This document shows positions 17,534 through 27,003 of a stretch of DNA of 64,000 nt, piece after piece (the first letter of the stretch is position 1; each line of letters opens with the position of its first letter). The stretch covers positions 1-64,000 of the forward strand of contig WRHK01000013.1 in NCBI GenBank assembly GCA_009783295.1, read 5' to 3'. The notes under the pieces are model-generated. The model saw nothing but the letters and a program-made list of their open reading frames with translations, ran no database searches and was not told the origin of the DNA. Both the position numbers and the translations under genes were made by a program. Source of the DNA: Promicromonosporaceae bacterium (GTDB lineage Bacteria; Actinomycetota; Actinomycetes; Actinomycetales; Cellulomonadaceae).

Positions 17534-18567
17534 GCCCCGTCGACCAGAGAGAACAGGTCCTTCGGGTCGTCCGGCTCGGCGATGAGGTCGAGCCACTGCA
17601 GCAGCTCGTCGGGGGCCTGGCCCTCGCGCAGCAGGTCGTCGTGCACGAAGCGCAGCGCGGTGAAGTCCTCGACGCCGAACCCGACCGAGTCGAAGATCGT
17701 CAGCTCGTCGGTGCTGATCCGCCCCGGCGCCTCGCCCACGACCACGCGCCACAGCTCGGTGACGGGGAAGTCGGCGGGCTGGTTCTGGATCTCGCCCTCG
17801 ACGCGGGTCTGCGGCTCGTGCTCGACGAACACCGACGCCCGGCGCACGGTGGCGGGCTCCAGCTCCGTCTTGCCGGGGCAGTCGCCACCGATGGCGTTGA
17901 GGTGCTGGCCTGCGACGACGTCGGCGTCGAGAAGCACCGTGGCGTTGCGCTTGTCGGCGGTGCAGGTGGTGACGACGTCGGCGCCACGGGCCGCATCGCC
18001 GGCGTCGGTGCACACCGTGACCTGGAAGCCGAGCGTCTTGGCGTTGCGCTCGAGCTTGGCCACGGCGCCGGGGTCGACGTCGAACACGCGCAGGTGCTCG
18101 ATGCCGAGCTCGGCGCGCATGCCCAGCGCCTGGAACTCCGCCTGGGCCCCGCAGCCGATGAGCGCGAGGGTGCGCGCGCCGCGCGGCGCGAGGTAGCGGG
18201 CCGCGAGCGCCGACGTCGCCGCGGTGCGCAGGGCGGTGAGGATGGTCATCTCGGCGAGGAACGACGGGTAGCCGTGGTGGACGTCCGCGAGCATGCCGAC
18301 GGCGGTGACGGTCTGGTAGCCGCGCGACGGGTTGAGTGGGTGCCCGTTGACGAGCTTGAACCCGAAGGTGGTGGCGTCGGCGGCGGGCATGAGCTCGATG
18401 ACGCCGTCGCGGGAGTGGGACGCGAGCCGGGGCCGGGTCTCGAGCTCGGGCCAGCGGCGGAAGTCGCGCTCGAGGGCGTCGGTGAGGTCGGCGATCACGC
18501 GCTCGGGCCCGCGGCGGGCCGCCCAGCGGGCGGTGGCCGGGACGTCGAGGTAGGCGACGCGGGTCAT
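17530..18567 (-). CDS. Ornithine cyclodeaminase family protein
   Basis: A 345-residue member of the ornithine cyclodeaminase/mu-crystallin family, which converts L-ornithine to L-proline and ammonia using bound NAD. Visible are the substrate region VIELMPAADATTFGFKLVNGHPLNP, the Rossmann motif LIGCGAQAEFQALGM, and NAIGGDCPGKTELEP with the catalytic Asp. It is translationally coupled by an ATGA overlap to the upstream DDAH-like gene, suggesting an arginine-to-proline route. Other amino-acid dehydrogenase activities exist in the family. Confidence 0.88.
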   Translation of the reverse strand: MTRVAYLDVPATARWAARRGPERVIADLTDALERDFRRWPELETRPRLASHSRDGVIELMPAADATTFGFKLVNGHPLNPSRGYQTVTAVGMLADVHHGYPSFLAEMTILTALRTAATSALAARYLAPRGARTLALIGCGAQAEFQALGMRAELGIEHLRVFDVDPGAVAKLERNAKTLGFQVTVCTDAGDAARGADVVTTCTADKRNATVLLDADVVAGQHLNAIGGDCPGKTELEPATVRRASVFVEHEPQTRVEGEIQNQPADFPVTELWRVVVGEAPGRISTDELTIFDSVGFGVEDFTALRFVHDDLLREGQAPDELLQWLDLIAEPDDPKDLFSLVDGA

Positions 18568-19487
18568 CGGGGCTCCGAGGGCCTCAGCACCAGGGTGCAG
18601 CACTTGACGGAGCCGCCGCCCTTGAGGATCTCGTCGATCTCGATGCCGACGGGCTCGAACCCGCGGGCGCGCAGCTTGGCGTGCATGCCGGTGGCGGCGG
18701 CGTTGAGGTAGACGTGCAGGCCGTCGGACACGGCGTTGAGGCCGAGCACGGCGGCGTCCTGGGCGTCGGCGAGGATCGCGTCGGGGAACAGGTCGCGCAG
18801 GGTCTCGCGGGACTCGGGTGCGAACGCCTCGGGCAGGTAGGCGACGAGCGGGGCGCGGCCGTCGCCGCCGTGGTCGAGCACCGTGAGGGCGGTGTCGAGG
18901 TGGTAGTAGCGCGGGTCCACGAGCTCGAGGGACACGACGGTGATGCCGCGGGCGGCGAGGCCGAGCCGCTGGTCGAGCTCGCGGTGCGCGGCGCGCGAGG
19001 TGCGGAAGCCGGTGCCGGCGAGCAGCAGGTCGCCCACCAGGAGGATGTCGCCCTCGCCCTCGTTGAGCTCCTCGGCCTGGCCGAGGCTCGCGCCGTCGGG
19101 CCCGAGGATGCCGGCGCGGGCGGCGGACTCGAACCACCGCGCGTACGCGGGACCCTCGGCCTGCCGCTCGGGGTAGGTGAAGCGCGGGGCGAGCGCCTGC
19201 CCGCCGATGACGAGGCCGCCGTTGGCGGCGTAGACCATGTCGGGCAGCCCGGGCTCGGGGTCGACGACGTGCACCGTGTGCCCGTGCCGCTCGTACGTGT
19301 CGCGCAGGGCCTGCCACTGCGCGACGGCGCGGTCCGTGTCGACGGGGACGTCCAGGTCCATCCACGGGTTGATGGCGTAGACCACGTCGAAGAAGGTGGG
19401 CGGGCACATGAGGAACGTGTGCGGGGTGGCGATGCGCGCGGCAGCGCCGGCCGGCGCGGGCCGCGGGGTCGCGAGCTGGATCGTCAT
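18564..19487 (-). CDS. Dimethylargininase/arginine-hydrolase family protein
   Basis: A 307-residue protein of the amidinotransferase superfamily, in the branch with MCPPTFFDVVYAINPWM near the N-terminus. The fold's guanidine-binding acids appear in ELNEGEGDILLVGD and the nucleophilic cysteine near residue 296 in GGGSVKCCTL. Candidate reactions are (dimethyl)arginine to citrulline, or the arginine dihydrolase reaction giving ornithine and two ammonia. Coupling to ornithine cyclodeaminase favours one that yields ornithine. The ATG has TACGGT 7 bases upstream (leaderless pattern). Divergent Lrp gene. Confidence 0.85.
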   Translation of the reverse strand: MTIQLATPRPAPAGAAARIATPHTFLMCPPTFFDVVYAINPWMDLDVPVDTDRAVAQWQALRDTYERHGHTVHVVDPEPGLPDMVYAANGGLVIGGQALAPRFTYPERQAEGPAYARWFESAARAGILGPDGASLGQAEELNEGEGDILLVGDLLLAGTGFRTSRAAHRELDQRLGLAARGITVVSLELVDPRYYHLDTALTVLDHGGDGRAPLVAYLPEAFAPESRETLRDLFPDAILADAQDAAVLGLNAVSDGLHVYLNAAATGMHAKLRARGFEPVGIEIDEILKGGGSVKCCTLVLRPSEPR

Positions 19488-19511
19488 GCCGTCCACCGTA
19501 CGGTCGGGGCC

Positions 19512-19561
19512 GTTGCGCAACAGACCCCTGTCCGTTGCGGACACCCTGTTCTTTCCTTGCG
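19512..19561. promoter_or_regulatory. Candidate Lrp operator with three 22-bp-spaced half-sites
   Basis: Between the divergent arginine operon and the Lrp gene, TTGCG occurs at 19513, 19535 and 19557, exactly 22 bases apart. The first lies inside the perfect palindrome GTTGCGCAAC (19512-19521). Spacing of two helical turns suits an Lrp octamer wrapping DNA. Binding is inferred. Confidence 0.5.
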
Positions 19562-19604
19562 TGATCGACGGGCCGGCACAACGATTCGTTCCTATCCTGG
19601 CCTG

Positions 19605-20045
19605 GTGGACGAGCTGAACCGGAAGATCGTGGGCCACCTGCTCCGGGACGGGCGGGCCACGTTCCAGGAGATCGGGGCCGACGTCGGGCTCTCCGCGCCG
19701 GCCGTGAAACGGCGGGTCGACCTGATGCGGTCGCGGGGCGAGATCGCGGGTTTCACGGCCGTCGTCGACCCGCACGTGCTGGGGTGGGAGATCGAGGCGT
19801 ACGTGGAGATCTTCTGCCGCGGCAACGTCGCCCCGGACGTGCTGGCGCGCGACCTCGGCGGGATCCCCGAGGTGGTGGAGGTCGCCACGGTGACGGGCGA
19901 CGCCGACGCGATCGTGCGGGTCATGGCCGCGTCGATGGCCGGCATCGAGGCGTCCGTCGAGGCCATCCGGTCCAGCGGGCGCGTCGAGCGCACGCGCACG
20001 TCCGTGGTGATGTCGAGGGTGATCGATCGCCCGGCGCGGCCGTGA
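19605..20045 (+). CDS. Lrp/AsnC-family transcriptional regulator
   Basis: A 146-residue amino-acid-responsive regulator. It has an N-terminal helix-turn-helix (GRATFQEIGADVGLSAPAVKRRV) and a C-terminal RAM domain (EVVEVATVTGDADAIVRVMA). GTG start, with TATCCT at 19593-19598 ending 6 bases upstream, giving a leaderless promoter. It is divergent from the DDAH-like/cyclodeaminase pair, which it probably controls in response to arginine, ornithine or a related amino acid. Confidence 0.9.
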   Translation: MDELNRKIVGHLLRDGRATFQEIGADVGLSAPAVKRRVDLMRSRGEIAGFTAVVDPHVLGWEIEAYVEIFCRGNVAPDVLARDLGGIPEVVEVATVTGDADAIVRVMAASMAGIEASVEAIRSSGRVERTRTSVVMSRVIDRPARP

Positions 20046-20084
20046 TTCGACACCGGCGATCCGGGCCACCTACCGTGCGATTTG

Positions 20085-21491
20085 ATGCCTAGCACAACAG
20101 CCCCGGTCGCTCCCGTCGCCGTCTTCCCGCGGCGCCTGGTCGCGCCGATGATGCTCGGCTCGGTGCTCAACCCGCTCAACACGTCGATGCTCGCGGTGGC
20201 GCTGGTGCCGATCGGCGTCGCGTTCGGAGCGCCCCCGTCGCAGACGGCGTGGCTGGTCACCGCGCTGTACCTCGCGTGCGCGGTGGGGCAGCCCGTGACC
20301 GGGCGGCTCGTGGACGCGTTCGGGCCGCGGCGCCTGTACCTCATCGGCACGGCGCTGGTCGGCGTGGCCGGGCTGCTGGGCGCGCTCGCCCCCACGCTCG
20401 GCGTGCTGGTGGGCGCCCGCGTGCTCATCGGGCTGGGCACGTGCGCCGGGTACCCGGCGGCGATGTCGCTGATCAAGCGCGAGTCGGAGCGCACGGGCAG
20501 GGCCTCGCCCGCCTCGCTGCTCGCGGCGCTCAGCTTCGCCAACCAGGTGATCGCCGTCGTCGGGCCGACGCTCGGCGGGTTCCTCGTGGACCTGGGCGGC
20601 TGGCGCACCGTGTTCACGGTCAACGTGCCCTTCGCGGCGGCGTGCCTCACGCTCGGCGGCCTGTACCTGCCCAAGGAGCCGCGGCCCGAGCCCGGCGCCC
20701 CGAAGGTGGTGCGCCGCTGGGACATCGCCGGGATCGCCCTGTTCGCGGGGTCGATCGTGGCCCTGATGCTCTTCCTCATGGCGCCGTCGGTGGGGCGGCT
20801 GTGGCTCGTCGCCGTGACGCTCGCCGCGGGGGCCGGGTTCGTGCTGCGGGAGCTGCGCGCGCCCGACCCGTTCCTCGACGTGCGCGTGCTCGGCCAGAAC
20901 AGGCCCCTGCTGCTCACCTACGCGCGGCAGCTGCTCGCCGGGGTCGTCATGTACTCCGTGATCTACGGGCTGCCCCAGTGGTTCGAGCACGGGCGCGGGC
21001 TCACGCCCGCGAACACCGGCATGGTGCTGCTGCCCGTGTTCGTCACCGCGATGGTGGGCACCTACGTGACGCGCAAGCAGCGCGGGGTGCTGGGCCGGCT
21101 GCTGCTCGGGTCGGCCATGCAGCTGGCGGCCTGCCTCGCGCTGCTCGCGGTGGGCGGCACGACGCCGGTGGTCGCGATCCTGGTGATCATGGCCGTGTTC
21201 GGCCTGCCCCAGGCGCTCAACGGCCTCGCCCTGCAGAACGCGCTCTACGACCAGGCGACGCCCGAGCAGATGGGCGCCGCCTCCGGCCTGTTCCGTACGT
21301 TCGCGTACGTGGGCGCGCTGACGTCGTCGGCCGCCACGGCGGCGGCGTACCAGCACGCGGCCGACACCCCCGGCATGCACGCTCTCGCGCTGTTCGCCGC
21401 CGGGTGCGCCGGCCTCATGCTCGCCACCGTGGTGGCCGAGCTGGTGGTGCGGAGCAGGCGCCGGCCTACTCCTGCTCCATCTGCCCCTTGA
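20085..21491 (+). CDS. MFS transporter, drug-efflux type
   Basis: A 468-residue major facilitator with about 12-14 helices. The conserved loop appears as GRLVDAFGPRRLYLIG. It most resembles multidrug exporters of the DHA2 group; the substrate is unknown. ATG chosen, with a TTG three bases before it also possible; TACCGT at 20071-20076 is a likely -10. It starts 39 bases after the Lrp gene. The last 26 bases overlap the 3' end of the convergent DUF5808-like gene. Confidence 0.85.
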   Translation: MPSTTAPVAPVAVFPRRLVAPMMLGSVLNPLNTSMLAVALVPIGVAFGAPPSQTAWLVTALYLACAVGQPVTGRLVDAFGPRRLYLIGTALVGVAGLLGALAPTLGVLVGARVLIGLGTCAGYPAAMSLIKRESERTGRASPASLLAALSFANQVIAVVGPTLGGFLVDLGGWRTVFTVNVPFAAACLTLGGLYLPKEPRPEPGAPKVVRRWDIAGIALFAGSIVALMLFLMAPSVGRLWLVAVTLAAGAGFVLRELRAPDPFLDVRVLGQNRPLLLTYARQLLAGVVMYSVIYGLPQWFEHGRGLTPANTGMVLLPVFVTAMVGTYVTRKQRGVLGRLLLGSAMQLAACLALLAVGGTTPVVAILVIMAVFGLPQALNGLALQNALYDQATPEQMGAASGLFRTFAYVGALTSSAATAAAYQHAADTPGMHALALFAAGCAGLMLATVVAELVVRSRRRPTPAPSAP

Positions 21492-21771
21492 TCTCCGCGA
21501 ACAGCTTGCCCACGTTGACGGTCCAGCCGACGCCGAACACGCGCGGGCTCACGACGCTGGCCGCCTCGGGGTTCCACATGCGCTCCTTGACCCGGTCGAG
21601 CGTGGGCATCCTGAAGTCGTAGGGCACCACCGACGCGACCCTGCCGTTCCACGTGCGCTCCTCGGCGGGGGTGCGCAGCTCCTTGACGACGGCGGCCGCC
21701 GTCAGCGCGAGAGCCGCCAAGGTCACGAGGTTCCTGAGCCCGCCGCGCTTCTTCTCTGCCTTGTGTCCCAT
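21466..21771 (-). CDS. DUF5808-like small membrane protein
   Basis: A 101-residue protein with a basic start, one transmembrane helix (RNLVTLAALALTAAAVVKEL) and a C-terminal segment ending in PRVFGVGWTVNVGKLF, which is the DUF5808 signature as I recall it. Function is unknown. A purine-rich GGGAGGG precedes the ATG. Confidence 0.75.
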   Translation of the reverse strand: MGHKAEKKRGGLRNLVTLAALALTAAAVVKELRTPAEERTWNGRVASVVPYDFRMPTLDRVKERMWNPEAASVVSPRVFGVGWTVNVGKLFAEIKGQMEQE

Positions 21772-21847
21772 GTCGCCCTCCCGGTGCGCTCGGTGTCCTT
21801 GGGCTCCATCTTGCGACGTCGGGGCGGCTACGTCGCCGGGTGGCGCG

Positions 21848-22615
21848 CTAGGCGATGACGGCGACGTTGCTGCGGCCGCCGTCGACCTCCAGCACGGTGC
21901 CGTGGACGAACTCGGCGTCGTCGGAGGCCAGGTAGACCGCGGCGCGGGCGATGTGCTCGGGGCTGCCCGAGCCGCCGGCGGGCGTGCCGCGCATCATCCC
22001 GGCGCCCACGTCCACGCCGTCGGGCTCGTAGCCGTCGGGGCGGATGACGCCGGGCGAGATCGCGTTGACGCGCACGCCCTGCGGGCCGAACTCGGCGGAC
22101 CAGGCGCGGGTGAGGGTCTCGATGGCGCCCTTGGTGGACGCGTACAGGGAGCCGACGGGCAGGCCCAGGCGGGCGTTCCACGAGCCGAGGTTGATGATCG
22201 TGCCGCCGCCGGCGGCGATCATGGCCGGCACGACGGCCTGCGTGAGGAAGTATGCGGCCTTGACGTTCACGCCGTAGACGAGGTCGAACTTCTCGTCCGT
22301 CACCGTGAGCGTGGTGTCGCTGGGGTAGATGCCGGCGTTGTTGACGAGGATGTCGAGGCGGCCGCCCACGGCCTGCGTGGCCCGCTCGGCCAGGTCGCGG
22401 CTGACGGCGCTGCTGCCGTCGAGGTCGGCGACCACCAGGTCGGCGCGGCCGCCGGCGGCGCGGATGCCGTCGACCACCTCGGCCCCGCGGCCGGCGTCGC
22501 GCCCGGAGACGACGACGTGCGCCCCCTCGGCGGCGAGCGCCTCGGCGACGCCGCGGCCGATGTTGCTGGTGGATCCGGTGACGAGGGCGGTGCGCCCCTG
22601 GAGTCGGTTGCTCAT
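21848..22615 (-). CDS. Short-chain dehydrogenase/reductase (SDR)
   Basis: A 255-residue classical SDR: cofactor motif TGSTSNIGRGVAEAL, NNAG at about residue 90, catalytic Ser in NLGSWN and YASTK for the Tyr/Lys pair, and a C-terminus ending LEVDGGRSNVA. It likely reduces or oxidises a small alcohol/ketone with NAD(P)H; the substrate is unknown. The ATG at 22615 is backed by TACCGT (minus strand, 22623-22628) with a 7-base gap. A 42-base perfect inverted repeat sits directly upstream and holds the operator also found before the TetR gene at 29339. Confidence 0.9.
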   Translation of the reverse strand: MSNRLQGRTALVTGSTSNIGRGVAEALAAEGAHVVVSGRDAGRGAEVVDGIRAAGGRADLVVADLDGSSAVSRDLAERATQAVGGRLDILVNNAGIYPSDTTLTVTDEKFDLVYGVNVKAAYFLTQAVVPAMIAAGGGTIINLGSWNARLGLPVGSLYASTKGAIETLTRAWSAEFGPQGVRVNAISPGVIRPDGYEPDGVDVGAGMMRGTPAGGSGSPEHIARAAVYLASDDAEFVHGTVLEVDGGRSNVAVIA

Positions 22616-22627
22616 GGCTCCGACGGT

Positions 22628-22669
22628 AGGAAGGGGTTTTTGGACTAGCAAGTCCAAAAACCCCTTCCT
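22628..22669. promoter_or_regulatory. 19-bp perfect inverted repeat: operator and possible katG terminator
   Basis: Two perfect 19-base arms (22628-22646 and 22651-22669) flank AGCA. The core TGGAC-N6-GTCCA matches the site upstream of the TetR gene at 29302-29317. The repeat covers where the -35 of the SDR promoter would lie, so it suits a repressor operator. As RNA it would also form a strong hairpin 6 bases after the katG stop and could end katG transcription. Confidence 0.7.
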
Positions 22670-22675
22670 GGGTGG

Positions 22676-24838
<2,163 letters not shown>

Positions 24839-24892
24839 CGGGTTCCTTCCGGTTCGTTCTGGTCGTGGGTGAGCTTGTCGAAACCAAGGAGC

Positions 24893-25324
24893 TCAGTCGT
24901 TCGCCGAGGCGGCGCACCGCGGGCACAGGCCCCAGTACACGACCTCGGCCTCGTCGATCCGGAAGCCGTGGTCGTCGGACGGCATCAGGCAGACCGTCTC
25001 ACCGACCGCACAGTCGACGTCGACCACGGCACCGCACGATCGGCACACCAGGTGGTGGTGGTTGTCGCCCACGCGGGTCTCGTACCGCGCGACGGAGCCG
25101 GCCGGCTGGATGCGGCGCAGGATCCCCCTGTCGCTGAGCGCGTGGAGGGAGTCGTACACGGCTTGGTGCGAGACGTCCGGGAGGCCCTCGCGCACGGCGG
25201 CGATGACGGACTCGGTGTCGGCGTGCGGCAGCCGGTCGACGGCGCCGACGACGGCGAGCCGGGGCTTGGTCACACGCAGGGACGCCTGGCGCAGCATGGC
25301 GGCGACGTCGTCCTGGCTGAGCAT
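24893..25324 (-). CDS. furA: Fur-family regulator FurA
   Basis: A 143-residue Fur-type metalloregulator. The DNA-binding part contains LRVTKPRLAVVGAVDRLPHADTE and VSHQAVYDSLHAL, then the metal-binding HHHLVCRSCGAVVDVDC, and a C-terminal CPRC. In mycobacteria and streptomycetes FurA represses its own operon with katG and is released by oxidation; gene order here supports the same. Start ATG at 25324 with AAGGTG nearby. A likely operator is just upstream. Confidence 0.93.
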   Translation of the reverse strand: MLSQDDVAAMLRQASLRVTKPRLAVVGAVDRLPHADTESVIAAVREGLPDVSHQAVYDSLHALSDRGILRRIQPAGSVARYETRVGDNHHHLVCRSCGAVVDVDCAVGETVCLMPSDDHGFRIDEAEVVYWGLCPRCAASAND

Positions 25325-25346
25325 GGGTTCACCTTGTCTCGTAATC

Positions 25347-25359
25347 TTGAACCAGTCAA
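25347..25359 (-). promoter_or_regulatory. Candidate furA promoter/operator
   Basis: TTGAACCAGTCAA on the + strand is an inverted repeat (TTGA-N5-TCAA), 22 bases upstream of furA in an AT-richer patch. Its minus-strand reading provides TTGACT, a good -35. It fits a FurA autoregulatory site but has no direct proof. Confidence 0.4.
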
Positions 25360-25399
25360 CTCTGGCGCTGGGTGCTCGGTGCGGGGTGCGGCACGTCGC

Positions 25400-25471
25400 G
25401 GTCGGGACGTGGGTTCGGGATCGAAACGTGCCCTGGGCTGCACGTTCCCATCCCAGACCCACGTTCCGATC
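25400..25471. repeat. Long palindromic element, copy 1
   Basis: Two 32-base imperfect inverted arms (25400-25431, 25440-25471) flank an 8-base loop. Arms contain two copies of a GATCGGAACGTG-like word. The same structure, with the same arm and loop lengths, recurs at 26499-26570. It ends 5 bases from the 3' end of the AbiEi-like gene. Confidence 0.8.
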
Positions 25472-25476
25472 GGGCG

Positions 25477-26406
25477 TCAGCCCGGGTCCGGGAGCGGCAG
25501 GCGCGGGTTCGGGCGCGCCTGTGCTCGTACCCGCGGCGGGAAACGGGCGAGCAGGCGCTTGGCCGACGACGCCGGGTGGCGGGCATCCGTCGCCATGAAG
25601 CGGAGCGGGCGGATGCCGAACGCCTCGGCGATCGCGTCCTCGCGGCGCTTCTCCTCGACCAGCGCCCGCCGGCCGTCGTACCCCGGGCCGAACGCTCCGT
25701 CCATGTACTTCACCTGGCCGTCGAACTCGGCGAGCACGCCGTGCTCCGGCCAGCCGAGGTCCACCCGGAACGTGCCGAGGTGCGTGCGCGCGACCCACTG
25801 CGCGGTGGGCCGCGGCAGCCCGGCGTGCAGCGCGAGATAGCGCAGCCACGTCTCCCAGGCGGACTCGGCGCCCGCGTCCGCGAGCGAGAGCACCAGGGTT
25901 GCCCTCGCCCTGCCGTTGCGCTGCGTCAGCGCGGCGAGCCGCTCGCGCACGACGTCGGCGCGCAGCCCTCGCCGCAGCGCCGCGTCGGCGACCACCAGCC
26001 CGTCGAGCGCCGGCATCGTCAGAAGGCAGTCGAGGACGGTCTGCTCGAGCGTCGTGGTGGGGATCCCGTCGATCTCCACCCGTGTCGCGGGCAGGCCGAT
26101 GTGCCGGGCGACGTCGGACGACCGCGTGCCGCTCATCGCCGACGCCTGCCGCACGTGCGTCACGGAGGGGACCCGCCAGAGCGGCAGGCCCCACAGCAGC
26201 GCTGCGCTCGCATGGCTCACGACGTGCGGAGCCCGGAGCTGCCGGTGCACCACGGCGAGGTGCGCGAGCGCGGCGGCGTCCGGACCGTCGGCCGGGCCGA
26301 CGACGTAGCCTCCACGCCGCACCCGCCTGAGCTCACCGGAGCCGACGAGCCGCCGCAGCTCCCCCTGCTCGCGCTCCCTGGCGAGCACCACCTTGTCGCT
26401 GACCAC
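25477..26406 (-). CDS. DUF559/AbiEi-like protein with endonuclease-type C-terminus
   Basis: A 309-residue protein. The N-terminal part (RLVGSGELRRVRRGGYVV) resembles the winged-helix start of AbiEi-type antitoxin-like proteins, while the C-terminus VDLGWPEHGVLAEFDGQVKY has the D...E-x-K arrangement of DUF559/restriction-endonuclease-like folds. Function is unknown; it could be a nuclease or a defence-related regulator. No toxin partner is adjacent. The GTG at 26406 is favoured by GATGCT ending 6 bases upstream; longer in-frame extensions run into the palindromic element. It is bracketed by two copies of that element. Confidence 0.65.
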   Translation of the reverse strand: MVSDKVVLAREREQGELRRLVGSGELRRVRRGGYVVGPADGPDAAALAHLAVVHRQLRAPHVVSHASAALLWGLPLWRVPSVTHVRQASAMSGTRSSDVARHIGLPATRVEIDGIPTTTLEQTVLDCLLTMPALDGLVVADAALRRGLRADVVRERLAALTQRNGRARATLVLSLADAGAESAWETWLRYLALHAGLPRPTAQWVARTHLGTFRVDLGWPEHGVLAEFDGQVKYMDGAFGPGYDGRRALVEEKRREDAIAEAFGIRPLRFMATDARHPASSAKRLLARFPPRVRAQARPNPRLPLPDPG

Positions 26407-26498
26407 GCGACGAGCATCGCGGCTCGTGAGCCGCGTTGATGACCGCCTGTGGATAACGGGCAGGGATGTGTGGGGCGGCGCGCTGCCGGCGGGCTGGC

Positions 26499-26570
26499 GA
26501 TCGGAACGTGGGCCCGGGATCGGAACGTGCGTTGCGCCGCACGTTCCGATCCCGAACACACGTTCCGATC
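26499..26570. repeat. Long palindromic element, copy 2
   Basis: Two 32-base arms (26499-26530, 26539-26570) match in 29 of 32 positions around an 8-base loop. Each arm holds two GATCGGAACGTG-type words. It lies upstream of the AbiEi-like gene and downstream of the DUF1330-like gene. It is much closer to a perfect palindrome than copy 1. Confidence 0.85.
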
Positions 26571-26581
26571 AGCGCCGCGCG

Positions 26582-26872
26582 TCAGCGCGCCGTCACCTCG
26601 AGTACCCGCGTCCGCGCGATCGCCGCCTCCCGCGACGCCTCCAGCGCCGTCCGCCGCGGGTCGGCCATGTACGCCGCGAGCGCCTCCCGCGACGGCAGGT
26701 CGATCACCTGGACCTCGAGCGGGTCGTCGTCACCGCCCGCGGTGCGCCGGACCCGCGACACGAGTCGTGACCCGTGGTCGGGCAGCAGGGCGAGCACGGT
26801 GTCCTCGTAGGCGGTGAGGGCGTCGTCCTGGCCGGGGTGGGCCCACAGCAGCACGCACAGGGTGAGGGGCAT
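26582..26872 (-). CDS. Small DUF1330-like protein
   Basis: A 96-residue protein with the pattern of the ferredoxin-like DUF1330/dimeric alpha-beta barrel group (LLWAHPGQDDALTAYEDTVLALLPDHGSRLVSRV, LEVQVIDLPSREALAAYMADPRR). No catalytic residue can be named. The ATG at 26872 has AGGATGAG about 10 bases upstream; an ATG nine bases earlier is also possible. Divergent from mgtE. Confidence 0.7.
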   Translation of the reverse strand: MPLTLCVLLWAHPGQDDALTAYEDTVLALLPDHGSRLVSRVRRTAGGDDDPLEVQVIDLPSREALAAYMADPRRTALEASREAAIARTRVLEVTAR

Positions 26873-27003
26873 GCGGCTCATCCTGGCAGGACCGCAGGTT
26901 CCGTGCCCAGGACCCCATCACGACAGGCCAGATGTCCGGGGCCTGCGGCCTGGGCGGCGACCATGGTCGGGCCAGTGTCTGCGCCCACGGGGGGAGCCAG
27001 CCC

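Noticed and set aside
22628-22669. Reading the inverted repeat only as a katG terminator
   Set aside because: There is no terminal T-run, it lies directly over the SDR -35 region, and its core recurs upstream of a TetR gene, so operator function fits better, though both are possible.
26882-27003. Mg2+ riboswitch (M-box or ykoK) before mgtE
   Set aside because: The region is short, highly GC-rich and lacks the conserved blocks I would expect.
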